Source: Motacilla alba alba (Eukaryota; Chordata; Aves; Passeriformes; Motacillidae). From it: 64,000 nt of DNA. Location: NCBI RefSeq assembly GCF_015832195.1, contig NC_052021.1:23294286-23358285 (forward strand), written 5' to 3'. The notes under the pieces are model-generated. The model saw only the letters and a list, made by a program, of their open reading frames with translations. It made no database searches and had not been told where the DNA came from. Below, one piece after another: positions 38,401-50,200 of this stretch. The position numbers were made by a program, and so were the translations under genes. Numbering within the stretch: position 1 is the first letter of the stretch; the number at the start of each line of letters is the position of its first letter.

Positions 38401-41400
38401 GTTGACTAGAGGGCTGTAGGACCTACCGAAGCATGCCAGGGTTTGCAGGGGAGGGCGTGCTTTGTGTACAAAGCAGTATTTGTATTATTATAATTGTTTT
38501 TATATTATAATTTAAGGCAGGCCAAATGCAGGGTCCAACACTGCTCTGCAGAACCTTCCTTTCTGCAAAGCTATGAAAGCAATTTACATGTAAATGAGTT
38601 TGTCATTTTGTCTGAACTCAGAGGATCATCTTAAAATCCTGCTGTGAAAGAACAAACTTTCAGATATCCGCATGTGCCAGCCAGAGTGATTTCTGTGCTG
38701 TGGCAGGCTGCATTCATCCATGGGATCTCTTGGCCAGTTTTCACTGTCCTGGTTAGCACTAGGCATCCCTTCTGCACTGTAGATGTATGTGCAAGGGACA
38801 GCGTGGATGAGAAAGTGCCATGAAAACCTACCGGTCCAGCTTCAAAAACCATGTGCCCCAGTGTCCCACCGCAAGATAATGGACAAACAGGTAATTGTGG
38901 CAGTGGTAAAAAGGCAAGGGCAGCAACTACAATTTTTTCCCAAAGCCATCCAACAGTAGCCCGTGGATGCTCTTGTAGGAGCTTGCTGGGGGTGCTGCAG
39001 CAGAGCTGGCCTGTTGCCACGATGCTGGCTGCTCTTCCTTGTTTCCAGATGCTAGCTCTCATTAAAAGGAGCTTAAAATCCACATCTTGGTGGAGAAGGG
39101 ACATTTGGAAGGTCAATTGTTGCTATTCCTGCAGAGATCAGCACAGGGCAGAGAGAAGTCCATCAGACCCTCTCTGGGCTCTGACACGCATCTGGAAAGC
39201 TTGGGACCTCGTGCCCTGTGAACTCTTTGAGCCTTCACGGCAGGGATCTGGTGCTGTATGCAGGGAAAGCACCTCCTCCAAGCTGGCTTGTGGTCCAGTT
39301 CTGCCTTTCTCATGCAAGTGTTTTCCTCACTGTATTTACTCTCATCAGATGCTCTGGGCTGGGTTTCCATTGACTTCAGAGGGAGCACGCTGAATGCATG
39401 TGGTAATCCACCCAGTATCCTTGTGTGTGTGTATGTGTGTATTTTTGTTCCATGTCATGTATTTATATATAGTTCCGTGTATTTGAGTTATGAACAGGTG
39501 GCATGCCAGAAATCTCTATTTCTGAGACACTTTCTCACAGATCTTTGCTGGTAGCCAGATAACAATTGAGGGGGGAAGGCTTGAAGGGAAGGAAGTAAAA
39601 TCTTCCTATTTAAGTAAGGGGGGAAATATTAGACAAATAATTGCTAAAATAGAATTCTGTGTCTTATTGTTAGAGCAGCTATGAGAACCTGGTGAAAGTC
39701 AGCCCTTAAGCTCCCTGGTCATGTCGCTGCATCTCAGCAACTTATCTAAGAGTAATAAAGTTGCAGTTACTCAGTATCCTGAAGAGCTGGCCAGCCACAG
39801 GACATCCCCTCACAATTCACATCAAGTTTGCAACCATGCCAAAGGCTTACTTACTGGCAAGTAAATGAGATGTGAAATTTGGATATTTTCATCTTGGGGC
39901 AAGAGGACATGTCTGTGTGTGAATGAAATGGAAAAGAAACTTTTGTATTTTAGTGAGCAAGTAGTTGAAAGAGGGAAGTCATCAGTATTAATAAATACCG
40001 TGGTGTTTTTCTAGCCCAATCCTGATGAGATGGTAGGACCACTGGTGCTGATTTTTTCATGATTGTGTAGAAGGCCTGAAGCAGGTTTGTATGGAACCAA
40101 AACCTGTGGGGCTTGTGTTGGCTAAAGACAGTGACCTGGATGGAAATGAAAGCAGTTTAGAAGCAGTGAGTACAGGGTTTCTCTCTCTTGAAGAAATCTG
40201 GCGATGCAGGTCAATTCAGATATTTGGAAAGATGAAGAACCTTGAAAATCCAGCATGTGACAGCAACTCTGAAACAGGAGAAGTCTTAAAAGCCAGGACT
40301 ACTCTCTCTCTCTCAATTTCTGATTAAAAACAGGACAAGGAATGTATAATTTCAGTATTAAAGTATGTAGGGTGTGATCTGAGCAGAGCAGTCAGTCTTG
40401 TAGCTGCTGTAACCATATTTTCAGTGGCTTAGATAGATGGTGCCTGCTGTGTCTAATTCTTTGAGGATGGTGTGTATTGGTTTTACTCTACATGGAATTG
40501 CCAACAGTGATTTGAAATTATATTCTGAAGCTCTTCACTTTAAATATTCAGTTGATCTTGGATGGCTTTTGAAATTACACCATCAGGTCATCAAATGGTC
40601 TTGGGAGAAGTGAGGGTTATGGTGTTTTTCATCTGGAACCAGTAGAAATATTTTTTAAAAAGACCCAAAACACTTGAAAGCAATGCTTGGCTCTTCCCTC
40701 CTCCTAGGTTGGCATCCAGAGTCCATGTCCTGCTTTGCCAGCTTGTACCTGGCCAGGGCAGGGCATCGTCACATCAGGTGGGGAGAAAAGCTTCAGGCCA
40801 GAGGAAGCTCTTAGACCGTGTGTCCAGTTTTCCCCTAGCCCAGAGCATGGCCTTGTGCCTTCTGGCTCCACTGTATCGAGTCTTGGGCTTCAGCCCCTAC
40901 TCCATCTTGGCCAGGTGAGGAAGGGTTCCAGCACCAGGAGAGCCCTTCCACCTCCCAGGGACTGGGTGACTGCCCTCCTGTGAGAGAACACATTGTGCCT
41001 TAATTTTTCCTGTGAGTGAAGCTGCAAGGGCAGACGAATTGTCGGGCAACCGAGATTCCTTTCTGCGCATCTGTCCCTATTAATAAATGCCAGCCTGCAC
41101 AGCAGCAAGACTGTATCCAAAGCCATCTCAAAATCCACATTTGCCTATGGGGTTCACCTCTTGAGATTTTAAAGCTGGGTTTATGTCTCTTGACCTAACA
41201 AGCTCTGTTTCAACCCACTGTTTTTATAACATTTTTTCTGTTGTGCAGTGTCTGCTTGTTCTCTCCTCTTTCAAAAAAACCCGGCCCTTGTGTTTGACAT
41301 GAGTCCAAAATTTCAAATGGAGAATAGGCCTGAGGTTGCAAATGTGTTTTAAACGTGGTCCCGTATCGACTTGTCTCTCAGGCAGTGAACCTGTCGTGTA

Positions 41401-42929
41401 TCGTGCTTCACCACCTCTTCATTTCTACCATGATTCTGTTTCCCCTGAAGTCGCTGACAGACCATAAAATCATCATAAGTGGCACATCAGTTCACAAATG
41501 TCATTTCTAGTCTGCTGTGAAGGGGCTGCCCCGTCCCTTTCCCTTGCTGGAAGACCACAGCATCGTTCACCATTTGGCTTGTGGAGCCCTGATAGCAGGA
41601 GAGGATCATCAGCCCAGGAAGGGCTGCACATGGCAGATGTGGCTGGCCAGGGCCTGGTTGTTTTTCAACTGTCCTGCTGCTGTGCCTACCCTCTTTAAAA
41701 AGAGGAAGAGAGAGAGAAACAAACCCAACCTCGAAAAGCCAGAAGAAAATTTCCTGCCCATTGTCGTGTTTTGCAAACACTGTTCTTTTCTCTTGCCCTC
41801 TCCCTCCGCTCCCAACGAGGCTGGAGATGAAAATGGCTCCTTTGTTCCTTTCCCTGGGGCCCAACTGCAGCGAAAGTGCGGCTCCGGAAACTCTGCACCG
41901 CACAGGCGGCGAGGGTGGGAGGGACCGAGCTGTCACCGTGTGCGGTAGGTCCTGCACAAACACGGCTTGTTGACAATGCCTCGAGCAGGACGGGAGAGAA
42001 GGGCTCTGTGGTGCTGGTGACGAGGCTCCTGTGCCAGTCTTCCTCCAGAAGCAAGCAGGATGCAAAACACACAGGGGCTGAGGAAGGGGAGGTGGGTGTG
42101 AGTGGCCATGTTGTCCTGGTCGGGACTGATCACAGGCTGGGGAGCTCTGGGCTTTTGGCTTTCCCCAGAGTGGGAATCTGCAGCCCCATGGAAGCAGGCA
42201 GCATCCTGCTAGGGGCTTGTAGTGGTGTCCTGGCTCCAGCACTGGGATGCTCCCTGCACCCATCCGGCCCTGTAGTCCTGGTACTGGGAGTATGGCCACA
42301 GTCATGCTCCAAACCCAAGTTTACTCTTTCAAAACCCTTCGCTTGTCCAGCCCAGGCTGGATACACTAACTTGTCCCTTTTTTTAAAGGGATGGAGATTT
42401 TGCCTCTTGCTGGGGACACTGCTTGTTTTGTGTGCTGAATGGGAGCAAAGGCAAGGTTCCCAGGGCAGGGGACACATGGGTGACTGGGACCACAGCAAAC
42501 CCTGATCTCCGGGGTTGCCCTTGCAGCCCTGGGGTGAGCTTTTCTGTACTTCAGCCGTGTACATGTGGGGGTGTGTGCGGGTGGGTGTGTGGGTGGGTGT
42601 GTGTGTGGTCTGCAGATGCAGGGGTCATGTGGATGGAAGAGCCCCAGGACACTCCCAGCGGGGCTGGAAGGGGCCTGTGTTTCTGTGGCCGGTGTACCAG
42701 TACCTTGTAGATGGCCTTTCTTCCCTCTCCCCTCCTCCTTTTTTTTATAAAAGACAAAAAACAAACAGAAAGCTAAACTAGCAGAGGTTTTTAAATATTT
42801 TATATTAGTTTCTAATGTAAATTCTTACATTGTTATTGCAGTGCTGGGTGTGTTTCGCCTGCACGTGACTTTTTGTAATATTTTTGTGAATCACTAAACA
42901 TTTTTTTTCCTCCCGTGTATTCTAAGTGC

Positions 42930-42935
42930 ATTAAA
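42930..42935 (+). promoter_or_regulatory. SUFU: distal ATTAAA poly(A) signal of SUFU
   Basis: ATTAAA sits 15-20 bases before a likely cleavage site in the GCAGAATTGTCA segment and is followed by GTCAGTGTCC and a TCTCTGTGGGC block, a plausible GU-rich element. The 150 bases before it are AT-rich and UTR-like. A second AATAAA at 43,574-43,579 is a fallback. Confidence 0.55.
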
Positions 42936-42950
42936 GGTATTTGCAGAATT

Positions 42951-44204
42951 GTCAGTGTCCTTCTCTGTGGGCAGCACGGTGGGACTGACTGTCTCCTGCT
43001 CAGCTCTGCGACTCCTTTGGCAGCTCCTTCTCCTCACTGACACCTTCTTCCCTGCTCCCAGGGAAGCAGGGTCTCTTGCCCAGACCTCTGGACTACAAGT
43101 GTGGGAGGGAAAGGGATCTTTTCTTCCCCTAAAAACTCAGCGAAATGACTGGTCCCAGGACCTGCCAGATTCAGCATCTTCCATGAGCATCTGCTGGCAA
43201 AACCCCTTGAGTTGAGGCAGCCTGAGTGCCCTGACAGCCAGGGTTTTCCGTGCTCTTTGGACAAGCTGGAATAGGGAGTGCTTGCACGTGGGTCCAAGGA
43301 TGCAGCCAGTTGGCTGAGAGATGGCAACCTCGTCCACCAGCACAGGAAGGAGGGAACTGGGGTGAGTGTCAGGTCAGGTCCGTGTTCCTGTCCTCTGCCA
43401 AGTGCCTCCTGGCTTCAGTGGGATTTGTGGGGGTGTGGATGTGTGTGCAGAGCCTGAATATGTTGGAGAAGAGACATAGCAAACACTTATGAAAAAATAT
43501 TACTGAGCTAATGTTGCAATGATTTCCCAGTAACACAGAACGATTTTACAGTAATCTTTTTACACTCCTCAGTAATAAATGCCTTTAAGGCCAGAGAGAA
43601 AGGGTGGAATATCTGGGCGGGGGGAAGGGAGATTGCCGTGCTCAGAGGAAGGATGACAGGGAAAGGAAAGGATGCATGGAGAGCCAAAATCCAGCTTTAG
43701 GCAGGTTTTGCACTTGCTCTTTGCAGGTGTTATCTCAGCCCACCCTGCATCAAAAGGGGAGCAATCAGCAGAAAGGGTTTCTGCAAGGATTTCTTTTCCT
43801 TTGAAGTTTGGAGTGAAAGGCATCCTTTTCCTAAGACCTCTCCCACAGCTGTATCCAGACACAAACTGCCCCAGCCCCAATGCAAAGCAGTGAGATCTCC
43901 AAGCTCTGCCCGTGCAGAACAGCCCCCGCTGGACACGACAAAGAGAACATCACCTCAGCTTGGTAAGGTTTCACCATCTCGCTAGAGGAAATCTTGATGG
44001 TCACTGGGGTTCCCCAGTGAGGTTATTTACCCAGACAGGGGCCTGGGGGGAGAGAGGCCACCCACAAATGGTTCTTTGGCCCAAGACCCCATCATGCCTC
44101 TTGCCTTCCCAGGTTTCGAAGCGTATACAAGCACAGGGCCGCCCCTTAAGGACATCCCAGCAAGGGACCCCACGCAGCGCTGGGAACCCTCAGCGTCAGC
44201 CACT
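42951..44204. other. intergenic, nothing recognised
   Basis: GC-rich unique-looking DNA with no supported gene, repeat or RNA. An AATAAA at 43,574-43,579 lies in an AT-rich patch (43,480-43,580) and could be an alternative SUFU 3' end. Confidence 0.6.
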
Positions 44205-44640
44205 TGGTAAATTTAATTAATGAATTAAACTATCCACTTGTGCCTTTCCTGTGGTGGCCAGGCAGTACCCCCTTTGCAGCACTGCATCCCAGCTGATTCC
44301 TCTGTTCGGCCCCAAATCCGGAGGGGACCGTGGAGCTGTGGCACAGTGGGGTGTCCCTCTCCTGCTGGCACCCTGCCCCCCAAGGCCCACCACCGGCACG
44401 GCTGTGCCCAGCCCAGGCAGCCTCACTGCTCTGCCTGCACCCCAGCCAAAAGCACCTTCGGGCAGTGAATTTAATTAAGGTTTCTGAAAAGCAGTGTCTG
44501 GGAGCCCCTCCTGGATCTGCGGCTCTGAACTTCATTAGGAGCGGTTTGTTGCTAATAATGCCGGCAGCTTCTCTAATTAATAATGGAAGGGCTGTGAGCA
44601 GATGCCAAGCCAGGAGAGGGAAGGATTTGTTTGTTTATTT
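44205..44640. promoter_or_regulatory. AT-core motif cluster, possible conserved element
   Basis: Within otherwise GC-rich DNA there are three TAATTA-type islands: an ATTTAATTAATGAATTAAAC block at 44,211-44,230, GAATTTAATTAAGG at 44,467-44,480, and CTCTAATTAATAATGG at 44,571-44,586. CATTAGG and GCTAATAATG lie between the last two. TAATTA is the core of many homeodomain binding sites. Enhancer function is inference only. Confidence 0.3.
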
Positions 44641-46990
44641 CGCTCCTCTCTTGGTGGTTTTTTTCGGGAGTGCAGAGAGAGGGCTGGGGCTCATTTCCCA
44701 TCTGAGAAGTGAATGGCAGTGCCTGGGAACCTCACTGGGGAAGAGAGTGCACCTGTGAAGCTGAAGAGGGAGATGGATTGGGGTGGGAGATGAGCCCCCA
44801 TGGGTGGAACAAAGGAGCATCCCCCCAGCAAGGGGCTCCTACTCCTGTGGTGCTCCCTGCCCCCCAGGACAGAGCCAACATGACTGGACTTGGGCACCCA
44901 TGAACAGTTCTGACCCCCCAACCCCCTCACAAAGCATCACCCCCACAGCATGTCCCTTCCCATGGCACATCCCATCCCATGGCATGTCCTCTAGGCCTGG
45001 CAGGATGGTGCAGACATGGGAAGGAAGTGTTCTGCATGCTTCAGCCCCCTGCACCGCAAGGATGTGTCATACAACACCCAGAAATGTGGGCTCACAGAAG
45101 ATCAGCACACCAAGGAGATCAACACAAAAACTCTTTGGGGTTTTCTTTTTCCCCTCTTTTTCCCTCATTTCTCTCCAGCTGGCTCTCTCTCCCAGCTATG
45201 TTTGTGGCACAGCTTGTGCAGAGGAAAAGCTCCCAACACGACCCAGTGCATAGGACCCAACATGTTAACGCCCCGTATTCCTGGGGGCCCGATGGCCGAG
45301 CCATGGCTGGAGAGGGTCCCAGAGCAGCCAGGCTTGGCCAGATCCTGCTGCGCCCCTCTGGCACAGGACAAGCACCCCCAGCCCCACAGCCAAGCTTTGG
45401 GGACACCAGGGAACCAGCAGGCATCCTTGACCTTTTGCTTGTCACAGCCTTAGGTCTGGCATAGGAAACCAGGATCTGGCAGAAGTGGGAGGAGACTGTA
45501 GGGAAGCCCCTTGCATGCCCCAGCTCCCTGTCTAGGCACCCACAGCCTCCCTAATAGCTCCAGCTTCTCCAAACAGCTTTCAGAGCAACTGTTCCTGCTG
45601 TCAGGCAGGGTTTGCACTGGGGGAAAAAATGGCATTACCTTGTCCTGTCACCTCATCACTCACAAGAACTGAAGCAGTGTTTGGACAGACCATAGCAGCT
45701 CAGCCACAGTGGCCTCAGTGCAGGCTTTGTCCCCTCTGTCCCCTCCATGCCCCGCTGCTCACCTGCCACAGGGAAGCACTGCCTACAGCTTCATTTCAGG
45801 CAGCAGCCATTGCCACAGTGGCTTTCCAAGAAAGTGTACCTCAGGTTTGGTTTTGTTTGTCCTAGGGGAGGAGTATTTTTAATGCCCTTTCCCAGCACTC
45901 TCATTTCCTCAGACTTTCTACGCTCTGGCCATAAATCATAACCCGCTGGAGGGCAGCGAGCAGGGCTGTCCCGCGCTGGAGATGCTCCTGCTGCACAAGA
46001 TGGGGTGCCCACTTTGGAAGGGCTGGACAGCAGGAAGCAAAGGAAAAAGCATGGTTAGGTATTAAAAAATCTCCAGGAGTGTCCAAGGCCAAGATGACCT
46101 GGGAGACCCAGCTTGCTGCCCGGGCTGGGATCATCCCTGTCTGCTTAATGCACAAATCCCTTCTCTGGCTGTTAAAAATGCTGGAGCAAGCGTGGGGCCA
46201 CGGCATCTCATGTGTCCCACTTGCTTTTTGAACAGGAAAATTATCAGAAGCTTGCAGTAAAAGGGGAAACATAAAGGCAAAGGGGCTCAGGAGTGTAGGG
46301 GCAGCTGGGCCGTGTGACAGGGAGCATCCCTGGGGGCACAGGGTGGTGTGGCAGCCTGCCCAGCCCCAGCACAGCCAGCTGAACAATACTGCGAGGCGTT
46401 GGGAACACGCTCGGCAGTGGGAATCCCAGTCCTTGCCTTAAAAGGAGATTTCAGGGAATGATTTTATTGGAAAATTGTTTTCTGATTATTCAGCTTGTTG
46501 AAAGTTTAATTTCATTATTTGCAACATGGTGGGAGGGGGGCTTCGGCTGCACAGGAACAGCGATGGCCAAGGATGTTTCCGTGAGTTTCTAGTCCAAAAA
46601 AGCCCATTAAATCATTGTGTTTTACCTCCTGTGTTTGCAGACCAGAGAATTTCCCCCAGTTCCCCTTGCACTGAGCCCAACAACTTGTGGTTTGGATTCA
46701 AGCGGGCCCAGGACGATGTCCTGTCTCGGCTCGGTGACTTCAAGAGAGGAAGAATCTCCCACTGACTTCCCTTGGCTGTTTGTCCTGGTGGCCAAAAAAA
46801 AATGCACCCCTGAGAGCAACACCCCACTGCCAACTTATTTCTGATGCAGCTGCATCCTGCTTGCCTGGAGCCTCTTTTGGATGAAGGGGGATGCCCACAG
46901 CCCTGGATGCTGAGGCAGGTGTGCCCTCCGAGCTGCACGGATTGATGCAGAACAACGGCAGGACACCCCCAGCCTGCCCGTAGAGAGCAG
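44641..46990. other. intergenic, no gene recognised
   Basis: GC-rich DNA with short internal repetition of CCCATGGCA-type words near 44,945-44,990 and an AT-rich island at 46,445-46,528. No exon with a protein match was recognised, and the open frames overlap one another on both strands as expected for GC-rich non-coding DNA. Confidence 0.6.
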
Positions 46991-47260
46991 CTCAAGAGTT
47001 AATAAACTTCAAACAGATGTGACCAACGTGTCAAGACATGAGAAGTACGTGGTATGGATGTTTATAAGTACATCGACAGAAGGCATTCATAAAAGGTTAT
47101 AAACTGTGGTAATAAGCAACCCATCAACTTGTTTGGACTCTAACACTTGATTAACCATTTATTAAAAGGCGCAGTAATCATTTATAAGCCATAAAAGTGG
47201 GACCGAACATAAAGTATGACTCCTTTTATGTTAATAGATGCCTCAAGAATTTCCTCTCCC
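46991..47260. other. AT-rich block with reiterated TTTATAAG-type words
   Basis: About 250 bases, clearly more AT-rich than both flanks, with repeated related words: GTTTATAAGTAC, ATTCATAAAAGGTTATAAAC, GTAATAAGCAAC, GATTAACCATTTATTAAAAG and AATCATTTATAAGCCATAAA. It could be an exapted ancient repeat or a conserved element. I cannot name a family. Confidence 0.4.
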
Positions 47261-50200
47261 TTTCTGACATGTTTTGGGTGGTTAAAGGCTAACCCTGGCT
47301 GCCAGGTGCCACAGCCCCTCCTCAGTGGTGTGCATTAGCTGGATTCACTCCTGGAGCCTCCCACTCTCCTGACACCCCTGGAGGGGAGCCAAGTGTCCCC
47401 ACCACAGGTTTGTCAGGGCCCTGGGGTTTTGTTCCTGGAGAGGTCTGAGTTTGCTCTGGCCAGGCTCTGGGTGACCTCCACCAGCAGTCTCTCCCTTCAG
47501 AGACTGGCAGCAGGGAGGGATGGACAGAGAGGTGTTTGCTGCCAGCAGTGCAGGGGGCAGCACAAGGTGGTGGGCAGCAAGGGAAGCCTGGCAGCTCTGC
47601 AGGGAGAGGAGGGCCATCCGATGCAGGAAGAGCTCAGGCACTCCTCCCAGGCTTTCCTGGCAGAGCCCAGCACGGGCCCTGCTGCCCACAGTCCCCATTG
47701 GACCCCAAAGGAGGATCTGTGGGGGGACAGCGAGCACCAAGCGCTGAGCTGAGCAGAGTGGATCGTGGACAGGGAGACTTCAGAGGGGTTAAAACCACCT
47801 GCCTAGAGACTCTGGAGCCCTGGGGTGCCCAGGGGAAGGAGAGAGCACAGAGAGAGCTGGGAACCCCCTCCCTGCATTCCCCATGCAGGAGTCTGTTCAA
47901 GCCCCAGGCTGCCAACACACCGGGATGACACAGAAATGCCTCCAACACAAAAGCAGCTTCATCCTTCTGTCAACAGGACCCTCCTTTTTTGTTTGCCATC
48001 ACACTCCTACCCCCAGACAGGTCTTGTTTTCCTTCCTGGTGTCTTAACAAAACCTAAACCAATAATTGCTCCCATTACACAACCAGGAGTGACAGTTTAT
48101 TAGCCATGCTTCCTGACCTAATTTATACCAGTGCCCTCCTGCTTTTCCCTTCACTGTGGGCAAACAGACCTTTAGGCTTTCTGAGAGGAAGTTTAAACCC
48201 CAGCAGCAGTGAGTGCATGGGCCGCAGCTCTGGAGCAATCCCATGCCCTCACCTGCCTCAGTTTCCCCCAGCTGCATCAAACTGGAGCTCTGTGGCACCA
48301 TTTGGCTTTGGGGCTTTAGGTTTGGGTTGCACAGGGCATGGCAGCCTTGGACGCTCTGCCCTTCACAGGAAAACCTAAGAGCTGCCTGGCAGGGGGCTTT
48401 TTAGCAGATGTGTGGCACTGGGTCGTTTGGCTGGAGCCAACTTGAATTGCAGGGAACATGCAGAAAATGAACAGGAAGGCTGAGAAACTGACGTGAAGAT
48501 TGCAAAGATTACACTTTGTTCTGGGCAAGGACCACAGGGGCCTTCTGGTGGGAGAGTGGCTGAATGGAACTGCAGATGGGAATGGGGGTGGTGGGATTGT
48601 ATCTTGTTCCCATCCTGTCTCCCATGATCAGATTTGAGGCTGGCATCTTCATGTCCCAAGCTTGTTGCTGGGCTGGGAGCACTGAGGAGCTCCATCTTTC
48701 CCTCAGGGAAATGCCTCACTCCGGTGTGGGGTGCTGTGCCAGAGATGGATGCACCAGGGAAAGGGCTGGCGCAGAGGGCCACTGGTAGCCACGGGCTCAA
48801 GGCAAAGGGCTGCTCCTGTCTGCCCTGGCCTTGGGGGCAGCGAGGGGGTGTGTGTGTCCCTGCACCCAGGGCATGGTGACTCAGCAAAGCAAGAGCCCCG
48901 GGGCAGGAGGGTTTACTTGGCCACTTGGGAGGCTGTAAATCCTGACCTCACCACTACAACACAGATCAGGTGGGAAATGCCTCAAAAAGTTACTTTTCTA
49001 CTTGTGGCACAGCCTGGCCTTTGGGGAGTGCCACCCTGGATAGACTGTGGGAGCAGCCAAAGGGATTCACTGCCAGAATTGCCTTCCCTTTTCCCAACCT
49101 CTGATGGGAGACTCACCATACTGGGGTCTGTCATCGATTGCTATCTTCCTTTCCAGACCCCTTTTAAGATTAATTAACCCCATCCAGTTTTTCCGAGTGC
49201 AGTGGTGAGACTACCCCAGAGCTCTGCTGAGGAAAAAGAAATGCTGGGCAAATTCCAGGGATGGTGGCTGCCCTGCACGCTCTCACCAGCTATGCCCAGT
49301 TAAAGGCAACACGGCTCTGGCAGTACCTCTACAACTGGCAGCAGAAGGTAAAATAAGACCAAGCTGCATTTTTTCCCCTTGTCCACCCAGCAGACTATTA
49401 CAGCTTTTCTGCCAGGTCCTGTCCCCTGGGTCTCAGGGGAAGGAGCCGCCCCAGGAGGGGGAAGAGCGGAGGAGCCTGTCTGGCCGCCAGTCTCCATCAT
49501 GCTTAGAGAAAAAGAATAAGAAAATTGTGCTGGATTTTTTTTTTGTTTGGTTGTTTTGGGGTTTTTTTTAATATATATGGAGGTTTTGTGGCTTTGACGC
49601 AGTTTCCTGAAAATCCTGCCTCATCCTGCCAGGGACTGAGCAAATGCACATCCCAGCCCTCGGCGTTGGGGAGAGAAGGAGGAGAAGCCAGGGAGGGAGA
49701 GAAGAAAGCCTTTGCCAAACTGGCCTGACCAGAATGTGACACAAGAGCAGGAAATGAGTCACGCCGGCAGGGCAGCTGCTCACAGGCATTTGCATAGAAA
49801 GAAACCCCACCAAGCAGGGAACTACACCGGCCCTCATCCGGCTCCCCCTGCTCCAGCCCCGCAGCTGCCGGCCCCGCTGCCGCACTCACCAGCACCCACC
49901 AGCACCCCGAGCTCAGCCAAGGCGGTGAGCCCTGGAGCACCCTCCCTGCTGCACAGCTGGCTGGCTGTGCACCCCTGGATTTGGCCAGTCAACCTCAGAT
50001 TGGGCTGTTACACCCCAGATTTGCTTGAACAAAAGCAGAGCTCCCCTCCGACACCCTGACATGCAGTCCCCCTTGGCCAGCCCTCAATACCCACTTTGGC
50101 CCATGCTTTAGGCTCGGGGAGGAAGGGAGAAAGCCCAGCATTTCTGCCCCAAGAGGAGCCCCAGTTGCACACCCATTGCACAAGGGTAAGGCTCTCCCAC

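Larger units (their letters stand above)
1..42950 (+). other. SUFU: SUFU gene, 3' part (exons 6-12, introns, 3' UTR)
   Basis: SUFU protein binds GLI1-3, holds them in the cytoplasm and promotes their repressor forms, so it is a core negative regulator of Hedgehog signalling and a tumour suppressor. The seven exons seen here total 772 nt, which equals c.684 to c.1455 of the human 484-residue protein in the numbering I remember. Every junction is GT-AG and keeps the frame. The encoded part is the end of the N-terminal domain and the whole C-terminal domain, including the disordered loop with regulatory serines. Exons 1-5 and the promoter lie to the left of the window. No frameshift or internal stop interrupts the coding exons, so this is the functional gene rather than a retrocopy. 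Exon numbers assume the human 12-exon layout. Confidence 0.97.
36694..42950 (+). other. SUFU: SUFU 3' UTR (inferred)
   Basis: About 6.3 kb after the stop has no supported coding exon, and its right end looks like a genuine mRNA 3' end. The last 170 bases are AT-rich with TTTTTGTAATATTTTTGTGA and an ATTAAA, followed by GT-rich DNA. Earlier AATAAA motifs at 36,791-36,796, 39,754-39,759 and 41,082-41,087 could give shorter forms. A GT-rich simple stretch sits at about 42,567-42,610 and a MIR-like fragment near 38.3 kb. This would be longer than the roughly 3.3 kb human 3' UTR as I remember it, so the distal end is less sure than the coding exons. The 272-codon minus frame at 41,487-42,305 is Pro-, Gln- and Ser-rich and taken as chance. 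Confidence 0.6.

Noticed and set aside
38851..39393. Plus-strand frame of 180 codons in the SUFU 3' UTR
   Set aside because: Composition is random-like and there is no domain. The frame length is within chance expectation.
39350..39405. TTTCCATTGACTTCAGAGGG, reminiscent of old L3/CR1-type repeats in sauropsids
   Set aside because: A single short match without flanking support.
41487..42505. Minus frame of 272 codons and plus frame of 209 codons
   Set aside because: They lie in GC-rich 3' UTR DNA, on opposite strands over the same bases, with no recognisable domain.
42567..42610. GT-rich stretch as a possible regulatory element
   Set aside because: Ordinary imperfect simple repeat.
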